A stretch of DNA of 11,502 nt from Myxococcales bacterium (GTDB lineage: Bacteria > Myxococcota > Polyangia > Polyangiales > Polyangiaceae), in NCBI GenBank assembly GCA_020430865.1, contig JAGQIY010001495.1, forward strand, positions 1 through 11,502. Direction: 5' to 3'. Shown in pieces: positions 7,661-11,502 of this stretch. How positions within the stretch are numbered: the stretch's first letter is position 1; every line of letters starts with the position of its first letter. A program made the position numbers and the translations under genes. A model generated the notes under the pieces. It ran no database searches and had not been told where the DNA came from. It saw only the letters and a program-made list of their open reading frames with translations.

Positions 7661-7669
7661 AGGCTAGCA
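7661..7669 (-). promoter_or_regulatory. Extended -10 element of the NPYAPP protein gene (probably leaderless)
   Basis: Read on the minus strand this is TGC-TAGCCT, matching the extended -10 pattern TGnTAnnnT. It ends 6 bases before the ATG at 7654, so transcription would begin at or next to the start codon. The same nine bases occur again before the gene starting at 10631. No -35 match is seen at 17 bp. Confidence 0.45.
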
Positions 7670-7680
7670 AGTGCCAGCCG

Positions 7681-7689
7681 TGATAGACT
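7681..7689 (+). promoter_or_regulatory. Extended -10 element of the Gly/Ser-linker lipoprotein gene
   Basis: TGA-TAGACT matches TGnTAnnnT and ends 8 bases before the GTG at 7698. It lies back to back with the minus-strand element at 7661-7669, the two TA boxes being 17 bp apart. It supports GTG 7698 over the in-frame GTG at 7671, which lies upstream of this box. Confidence 0.45.
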
Positions 7690-7697
7690 GCGGTTTC

Positions 7698-8528
7698 GTG
7701 CGCTACGTTGGTCTGGCTGGCTTGCTACTTCTAACGGCTTGCTCGGTGTTCCCCGATCAACTATCGCCGCGTAACTCCGCAGGCAGCGGCGGTACGAGCA
7801 GCGCTGGATCCGGCGCTGGTGGGAGCGGCGGAGAGGGGGGCACCAGCGGCTCGAGTCAGGGGGGCTCCTCCGCGAGCGGAGGCTCCAGTGGCGGCGGAGA
7901 CGGTGGCGCCTCGGGCTCGGGTGTCGGGGGTACTCCAGGAGGTGCCGGCGGCACGAGCTCTGCCGGTGCGGGCGGAAGCGCCATCGGGGGCGCAGGCGGC
8001 AGCGCGGGTGGATCCGGCGGCAGCGGCGGTGGTCCGCTGACGTGTCCGACCCTGGCGGCCAACGCCAGCTTCGAGCTGGTCGGAGCCAACAACCATCCTT
8101 CGGGTTGGCAGGTGATCTACGAGATGGGCAGCGGGGTGATCTGGGAGTCGACGGACATCGATCATCAGAGCGGCAGTCGATCCTTGCTGATCGATACGCA
8201 GTCGGTGACGGGAAGCCCGTACTTCGCTGGTATCGGCACCAACCAGGTCACCATCGACGCCGGAGCGACCCTGGAGGTGAGCTTTTCTGCGCGGATTATC
8301 AATCGGGGCGACGGGAACCCGTCGCTCAGCTTCGATTTCTTCACCATCGATTTCAACTACATCGAGGGTCGAACCCTCGTCACGATGGACGAAGACCCGA
8401 ACTGGGTGAAGTACGGTCCGTTGACCCTGGACGCACCCAGCAACGGGGCCCGGCTGACGATGAACTTCGACTTCGACGCCAACGCTCGCTTCTTCCTCGA
8501 CGACGTGTGCTTCCGCGTCGTTCAGTAG
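7698..8528 (+). CDS. Lipoprotein with long Gly/Ser linker and carbohydrate-binding-like beta-sandwich domain
   Basis: 276 residues from GTG 7698. That start gives a compact lipoprotein signal, MRYVGLAGLLLLTAC, with lipobox LTAC and lipidated Cys15. The longer GTG 7671 start would put Asp and Cys ahead of the signal. Residues about 27-112 are a flexible linker of Gly, Ser, Ala and Thr. The C-terminal domain (about 116-276) opens with NASFE, then GWQVIYE, HQSGSRSLLI, LEVSFSARI and ends RFFLDDVCF. This is the pattern of CBM4/9/22-like galactose-binding-fold modules: N-x-x-FE, GW, an SGxxSL strand, an SFxAR strand and a final DDV strand. Cys116 and Cys271 bracket the domain and could form a disulfide joining its ends. 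The likely role is a surface- or periplasm-facing ligand-binding protein held off the membrane by the linker. No catalytic domain is fused to it. The ligand is unknown and the CBM assignment is by pattern only. Confidence 0.85.
   Translation: MRYVGLAGLLLLTACSVFPDQLSPRNSAGSGGTSSAGSGAGGSGGEGGTSGSSQGGSSASGGSSGGGDGGASGSGVGGTPGGAGGTSSAGAGGSAIGGAGGSAGGSGGSGGGPLTCPTLAANASFELVGANNHPSGWQVIYEMGSGVIWESTDIDHQSGSRSLLIDTQSVTGSPYFAGIGTNQVTIDAGATLEVSFSARIINRGDGNPSLSFDFFTIDFNYIEGRTLVTMDEDPNWVKYGPLTLDAPSNGARLTMNFDFDANARFFLDDVCFRVVQ
7776..8033 (+). repeat. Low-complexity Gly/Ser/Ala/Thr-coding tract
   Basis: About 86 codons, mostly GGC/GGT/GGA/GGG and AGC/TCC, encoding short irregular GGS, AGG and GGT units. 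Unlike the 10431-10538 array there is no exact repeat period, so it looks like an old linker that has diverged rather than a recent tandem expansion. Confidence 0.7.
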
Positions 8529-8545
8529 TCTGGCGTGTCGATGAG

Positions 8546-8561
8546 GCCCGACGACTCGGGC
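8546..8561 (+). terminator. Weak hairpin downstream of the lipoprotein gene
   Basis: GCCCGA / TCGGGC, 6 pairs with a CGAC loop, lies 17 bases after the TAG stop. No U-tract follows. It may slow or end transcription, or be chance in GC-rich DNA. The remaining part of the 171-bp gap up to 8699 holds nothing else certain. Confidence 0.25.
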
Positions 8562-8684
8562 GTCCCTCAGCCACACCGCGATCACGCAGCAGGGAGACTT
8601 TCCCCGTCGGTGCGTGCCGTGGGCTGGAGCGGGTTGAAACGATGTCGACGGGTTCGTGGTTTTCGTGATCCGCTTGGCCGTCTC

Positions 8685-8693
8685 TGCTAAGCG
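8685..8693 (+). promoter_or_regulatory. Candidate extended -10 element of asd
   Basis: TGC-TAAGCG resembles the TGnTAnnnT elements at other starts here but lacks the final T. It ends 6 bases before the ATG at 8700. At 17 bp upstream GTGATC (8665-8670) shares only the TGA core with a -35. No Shine-Dalgarno is seen before the ATG. Confidence 0.3.
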
Positions 8694-8699
8694 TCAGCC

Positions 8700-9854
8700 A
8701 TGGCACTGACTCGGGTCGGACTGGTTGGTTGGCGAGGCATGGTGGGCTCCGTGTTGATGGAGCGCATGGTCAAGGAGCGCGACTTCGAGGGGCTGGAGCC
8801 GAAGTTCTTCTCCACCTCTCAGGTCGGGCAGCCCGGGCCCGACGTGGGTCCAGAGACCACGCCGCTCGCGGATGCATACGACCTGGCGACACTCGAGCAG
8901 CAGCAGGCGATCATCACCTGCCAGGGTGGCGACTACACGACGAAGATGCTGCCCGAGCTGCGCAAGGCGGGCTGGGATGGCTACTGGATCGATGCGGCCA
9001 GCACCAAGCGCATGGATGACGACTCCGTGATCGTCCTGGACCCGGTCAATCGCGCGATGATCGACCAGGCGATCGACAGCGGCGTGAAGAACTACATCGG
9101 GGGCAACTGCACGGTGAGCCTGATGCTGATGGCCATGGGTGGCCTGTATCAACGGGGCTGGGTGGAGTGGATCAGCTCGATGACCTACCAGGCAGCGTCC
9201 GGAGCTGGCGCTCAGAACATGCGCGAGCTCGTCGCGCAGATGTACCAGATCGGCATGGACGCCAAACCCCACGTGGAGAACGCGGCAGGATCCATTCTGG
9301 AGCTGGACCGTCAGGTCGGTCAGACGCTGCTCGCAGATTATTTCCCTAGGGAAAATTTCGGCGCACCGCTGGCGGGTAGTCTGATCCCCTGGATCGACCG
9401 CTTGATGGATGGCGGCGACACGCGTGAAGAGTGGAAGGGGCATGTCGAGTCCAACAAGATCCTGGGCAACGATCCCGCGATCCCCGTGGACGGCATCTGC
9501 GTGCGCATCGGCGCCATGCGCTGCCACTCACAAGCGCTCACCATCAAGCTCAAGAAGGACGTGCCGCTCGACGAGCTGGAGAGCGTGATCCAGGAAGGCA
9601 ACCACTGGGTCGAGGTGATCCCGAACACCAAGGAGGCCTCCCTGGAGCGCCTGACGCCTGCAGCGGTGAACGGCACCTTGAAGGTCCCGGTGGGCCGCCT
9701 GCACAAGCTGCGCATGGGATCCGAGTACCTCGGCGCGTTCACGGTCGGTGATCAGCTGTTGTGGGGTGCGGCGGAGCCGCTGCGGCGCACCCTCAAGATC
9801 CTGCGAGTGCATCACGGCTGGAAGAGCCGATCGATGTTGCCGCCGTCGAGCTGA
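8700..9854 (+). CDS. asd: Aspartate-semialdehyde dehydrogenase
   Basis: 384 residues. Reduces aspartyl-4-phosphate with NADPH to aspartate 4-semialdehyde, the branch point to lysine/diaminopimelate, threonine and methionine; cytosolic. The N-terminus has the Rossmann nucleotide loop VGLVGWRGMVGSVL (residues 6-19). Catalytic Cys137 lies in GGNCTVSLM, the supporting Gln164 in TYQAASGAGA, substrate Arg269 and acid/base His276 in RIGAMRCHSQAL, with Glu243 and Lys246 in EEWKGH. Each sits two or three positions from its E. coli counterpart (Cys135, Gln162, Arg267, His274), so this is the Gram-negative E. coli-type enzyme, not the shorter Gram-positive type. It is about 17 residues longer than the E. 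coli protein, partly from a basic C-terminal tail (HHGWKSRSMLPPSS). It stands alone: no lysC, dapA or hom adjoins it. It is convergent with the Cys-rich lipoprotein gene, 39 bp between stops. Confidence 0.97.
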   Translation: MALTRVGLVGWRGMVGSVLMERMVKERDFEGLEPKFFSTSQVGQPGPDVGPETTPLADAYDLATLEQQQAIITCQGGDYTTKMLPELRKAGWDGYWIDAASTKRMDDDSVIVLDPVNRAMIDQAIDSGVKNYIGGNCTVSLMLMAMGGLYQRGWVEWISSMTYQAASGAGAQNMRELVAQMYQIGMDAKPHVENAAGSILELDRQVGQTLLADYFPRENFGAPLAGSLIPWIDRLMDGGDTREEWKGHVESNKILGNDPAIPVDGICVRIGAMRCHSQALTIKLKKDVPLDELESVIQEGNHWVEVIPNTKEASLERLTPAAVNGTLKVPVGRLHKLRMGSEYLGAFTVGDQLLWGAAEPLRRTLKILRVHHGWKSRSMLPPSS

Positions 9855-9893
9855 CCCGGACTCGATCCGAACGCGATCGACGCGTCTCGTAGC

Positions 9894-10631
9894 TCAGGCG
9901 GGGCAGAGCGCTGGGCCCTCCACGCACACCGCTCCAGACTCCATGGGCTGGCAGTGCTGTTCGTCGCTGCAGTCCTGTTGGGAGAAGCAGCCGCCCTGAT
10001 AGACGCAGGTCAGCGTCCGCACGCCGCAGCACGGATCAGGCACGGCAGCGCAGCGTCCGCCGGGCCCTCCCCGGCAGTCGCTGTCCTGGGTGCATCCGAG
10101 GCGCATGCAGCTCGCTGTCTTGCGACCAAAGACGCCTGCAGGCACACACGTCAGGTCGAAGTCACAGTTCTGGTCGCTCTGACACTCGTCCTCGGCACAG
10201 ACGGTCCGCGGCTCTGGATAGGCGCCGCCACACACCGGCGCGAGGGGCGCGAGGAGGCAGGCCTGTCCGTCCTTGCACCCGTTGTCGTCGCAGCATTCCG
10301 CCTCGGATCCCTGACACTCGGTTGCGTGTGGCACCGGAGCCGCGCAGGCCCTGAATCCCCCCGGAACGATCTCGACGCACTGGCCCTCGCCGCAGTCTGG
10401 ATCTTGCTCGCACTGCCAGGCATTGCCCCCGGTCGCTCCGCTGCCGCCCGTCGCTCCGCTGCCGCCGGTCGCTCCGCTGCCGCCAGTTGCTCCGCTGCCG
10501 CCAGTTGCTCCGCTGCCGCCAGTTGCTCCGCTGCCGCCCTCACTACCGCTGAAGGAGTCGCCGCCACAACCGCTCGAGCCCAGGCATCCCACCAGCGCGC
10601 CGAGCACCACGCCTTGCTTCAAGTAAGCCAT
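9894..10631 (-). CDS. Cysteine-rich lipoprotein with six-copy GATGGS linker
   Basis: 245 residues. The N-terminus has a lysine and a short hydrophobic stretch leading to lipobox LVGC (Cys16); a second cysteine at 22 (SSGC) is a less likely lipidation site. Residues about 35-70 are six GATGGS units encoded by an exact 18-bp repeat. The remainder (74-243) has 26 cysteines, an even number, arranged in repeated units: C-x5-C-x4-C-x10-C at 74-96, C-x5-C-x5-C-x12-C at 150-175, C-x5-C-x7-C at 180-194 and C-x5-C-x5-C-x8-C at 215-236, plus a related block at 114-134. Many units carry the acidic pattern C-x-x-D-x-D/N-C. This resembles the small disulfide-rich repeats that databases label Dickkopf-N-like in myxobacterial secreted proteins. 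It is likely a disulfide-stabilised surface lipoprotein; its ligand is unknown. It lies downstream of the response regulator on the same strand, but a 141-bp gap with its own promoter separates them. Confidence 0.85.
   Translation of the reverse strand: MAYLKQGVVLGALVGCLGSSGCGGDSFSGSEGGSGATGGSGATGGSGATGGSGATGGSGATGGSGATGGNAWQCEQDPDCGEGQCVEIVPGGFRACAAPVPHATECQGSEAECCDDNGCKDGQACLLAPLAPVCGGAYPEPRTVCAEDECQSDQNCDFDLTCVPAGVFGRKTASCMRLGCTQDSDCRGGPGGRCAAVPDPCCGVRTLTCVYQGGCFSQQDCSDEQHCQPMESGAVCVEGPALCPA
10431..10538 (-). repeat. 18-bp tandem repeat, six copies, coding GATGGS
   Basis: Six contiguous 18-bp units at 10431, 10449, 10467, 10485, 10503 and 10521. All share GCTCCGCTGCCGCC on the plus strand and differ only in the first four bases. 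The last three units are identical, so the array has expanded recently on the side nearest the signal peptide. The 18-bp period keeps the reading frame whatever the copy number, so linker length could vary between strains without inactivating the lipoprotein. Confidence 0.95.
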
Positions 10632-10638
10632 GGCACGA

Positions 10639-10667
10639 AGGCTAGCAGCTCCGGGGTCGGACGTCAG
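10639..10667 (-). promoter_or_regulatory. Promoter of the Cys-rich lipoprotein gene (probably leaderless)
   Basis: Read on the minus strand: CTGACG (10667-10662), a 17-bp spacer ending in TGC, then TAGCCT (10644-10639), 7 bases before the ATG at 10631. The -35 matches TTGACA at 4 of 6 and the -10 is of the TGnTAnnnT form. This is the best complete promoter in the window. The implied start of transcription is at or within a base or two of the ATG, and no Shine-Dalgarno is present. Confidence 0.55.
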
Positions 10668-10696
10668 ACGCGGTGTGCGCGCAAGTTTGGCGTCGT

Positions 10697-10727
10697 GCGC
10701 TGCCTCCGTCGCAGCGCGCCGCGCTGC
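10697..10727 (-). other. Three-arm inverted repeat with two mutually exclusive hairpins
   Basis: Arm A is GCGCTGC (10697-10703), arm B is GCAGCGC (10711-10717) and arm A' is GCGCTGC (10721-10727). B is the exact complement of both A and A', so it can pair with one (7-base loop) or the other (3-base loop), never both. It lies between the response regulator stop (10773) and the lipoprotein promoter. It may end response-regulator transcription or act as a switch between two folds, but no U-tract follows either stem. Chance pairing in GC-rich DNA is possible. Confidence 0.35.
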
Positions 10728-10772
10728 CTGCGCGTTTGCCTTACGGAAATCCCAGCTGCTCGCTCGGGCGAC

Positions 10773-11198
10773 TCAGCGCACGCGTTCCATGGCGCTACGC
10801 ACCGCGTCGCGTAGCCGCTCCGGGCCTTCGGTCTTGTGCACGAATGTGCCCAGCGCGCGGGCGTCCTCGGAGTCGGTTCCCAGATCGGCGCTGAAGATCA
10901 CGGCTTCACCCATGGCCCCCGCGGCGAGTAGCTCCTGACCCACCTCGATGCCGCTTCCGTCCTTGAGATGGATGTCGATCACCGCGACGTCGAAGTAGGG
11001 CAGGGTGGCGATCAGCACCCTCGCCTCTGCGCAACTCCTCACGCTGCGGAACTGCCACGGCTCGTTGGCGAGCACTCGGTGAATCGCGCGGGCCACCGCT
11101 GGGTCATCCTCGACGATCAACACGCTCGGCTCACCGCGCGGGCGAGCGCGGAGTGGCGAGGCACGCAGCGCAGGGTTCGAGTCGCTCAAGGAGTCCAT
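10773..11198 (-). CDS. Stand-alone response regulator receiver domain protein
   Basis: 141 residues from the ATG at 11198; a TTG at 11264 is in frame but would add 22 residues outside the domain. Receives a phosphoryl group from a histidine kinase and passes the signal by protein contact. After about 22 low-complexity residues the CheY-like receiver runs from about 24 to 141. Seen are the acidic pocket Glu30-Asp31-Asp32 (IVEDDP), phospho-acceptor Asp75 (AVIDIHLKDGSG), the switch Ser103 (IFSADL) and Lys122 (FVHKTEG). All active-site residues are present. There is no DNA-binding or enzymatic output domain, so it is a single-domain CheY/Spo0F-type regulator. No histidine kinase lies in the window. 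The next gene on this strand, 141 bp downstream, is the Cys-rich lipoprotein. No ribosome binding site or TA-box is evident before the start. Confidence 0.9.
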   Translation of the reverse strand: MDSLSDSNPALRASPLRARPRGEPSVLIVEDDPAVARAIHRVLANEPWQFRSVRSCAEARVLIATLPYFDVAVIDIHLKDGSGIEVGQELLAAGAMGEAVIFSADLGTDSEDARALGTFVHKTEGPERLRDAVRSAMERVR

Positions 11199-11502
11199 GG
11201 GTTCGGCGCGAAGGTCCCAGAAACATGGAGCCGCCGAACGACCCTGCAAGGGTGCCGCAGTCAATCGCGCGATTCAATCTCCCAGCGTCATCGCCGACGT
11301 GGACCAAGCCCATCAGGGGATCCGGCCTCCAACGAGGATGCGGCAGCGTGCCCCGGGGCTGCCGAGTCGCGTCGCCGTGCCGAGTCGCGTCGCCGTGCCG
11401 AGTCGCGTCGCCGTGCCGAGTCGCGTCGCGTGCCGGTGTGGCGTCGTGTGCCGAGGTGCCGGAGCGGCTAGCGCTCCCGCGGGGGCGCCGCCCGATGACT
11501 CA
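11199..11502. other. Non-coding stretch upstream of the response regulator
   Basis: I find no gene I can support in these 304 bases on either strand. Frames are open because of high GC, but none shows recognisable protein sequence. The stretch contains the 18-bp tandem repeat at 11361-11431, a degenerate continuation of GTGCCG-type words to about 11465, and a strong near-palindrome at 11471-11488 (GCGCTCCCGCGGGGGCGC, one mismatched symmetric pair). The response regulator's promoter should lie here but I cannot identify it. Confidence 0.5.
11361..11431. repeat. 18-bp tandem repeat, three exact copies plus a 17-bp copy
   Basis: Unit GCCGAGTCGCGTCGCCGT at 11361-11378, 11379-11396 and 11397-11414, followed at 11415-11431 by a copy missing one C. 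Beyond it the sequence decays into related words (GCCGGTGTGGCGTCGTGTGCCGAGGTGCC). The single-base deletion in the last copy would break any reading frame through the array, which argues for a non-coding tandem repeat. Confidence 0.9.

Noticed and set aside
8634..8662. TTGAAA followed by TGGTTT as a sigma-70 promoter for asd
   Set aside because: The -35 is reasonable, but the -10 at 17 bp matches TATAAT at only two positions, and the box at 8685-8693 fits better.
9954..10814. Plus-strand open frame opposite the Cys-rich lipoprotein, with an Ala/Ser repeat
   Set aside because: The repeat is the complement of the GATGGS array. The minus-strand frame has a lipobox, regular cysteine units and a promoter, so it is the real gene.
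11361..11431. Possible CRISPR array
   Set aside because: Copies are directly adjacent with no unique spacers between them and the unit is only 18 bp. It is a tandem repeat.
10968..11471. Plus-strand open frame with an RRRAES-type repeat, opposite the response regulator
   Set aside because: Antisense to an intact receiver domain; the apparent protein repeat comes from the non-coding 18-bp array.
11471..11488. GC-rich near-palindrome as a terminator of a gene beyond the window
   Set aside because: It could fold, but there is no U-tract on either strand and no gene end is visible, so it is only described within the non-coding stretch.
11495..11502. ATG near the right edge as a new gene start
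   Set aside because: Only eight bases are available, which is too little to support a gene.

Overview
The window is GC-rich, densely coding bacterial DNA, read here as a member of the Myxococcota (Polyangiales/Sorangium-like myxobacteria). This is inference from content, not from a marker gene: a large Hanks-type Ser/Thr kinase with a multi-pass membrane tail, two lipoproteins with long Gly/Ser/Ala/Thr linkers, one of them very cysteine-rich, an NPYAPP-type membrane protein, and almost no Shine-Dalgarno sites. I see no rRNA, tRNA, transposase, integrase, phage gene or CRISPR array.

Layout. (1) 2-907 (+): 3' part of a class II DAHP synthase (entry to the shikimate pathway), closed by a good intrinsic terminator. 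(2) 972-4854 (+): probable operon of a PAP2-family phosphatase-like membrane protein, an exported beta-rich protein overlapping it by one base (TGATG), and, 11 bp later, a Ser/Thr kinase with a helical region and about six C-terminal membrane helices. (3) 4901-6800: a KAS III (FabH-like) ketoacyl synthase (-) divergent from a class I SAM methyltransferase (+). (4) 6824-8528: a four-helix NPYAPP membrane protein (-) divergent from a Gly/Ser-linker lipoprotein with a carbohydrate-binding-like beta-sandwich domain (+); only 43 bp separate them. (5) 8700-9854 (+): aspartate-semialdehyde dehydrogenase. (6) 9894-11198 (-): a stand-alone receiver-domain response regulator, then a 26-cysteine-repeat-region lipoprotein with a six-copy 18-bp coding repeat. 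(7) 11199-11502: no supportable gene; holds an 18-bp tandem repeat of about four copies.

The two biosynthetic enzymes, DAHP synthase and Asd, are housekeeping genes in a background of envelope and signalling genes. The best-supported functional grouping is the PAP2 / exported protein / membrane kinase set. The KAS III / methyltransferase pair may serve a small lipid or secondary-metabolite pathway, but no carrier protein or other pathway enzyme is present.

The most interesting regulatory pattern is that several genes without a ribosome binding site have a TGnTAnnnT-like (extended -10) sequence ending 6-8 bases before the start codon, which suggests leaderless transcription. Nothing in the window amounts to a clearly new defence or mobile system.
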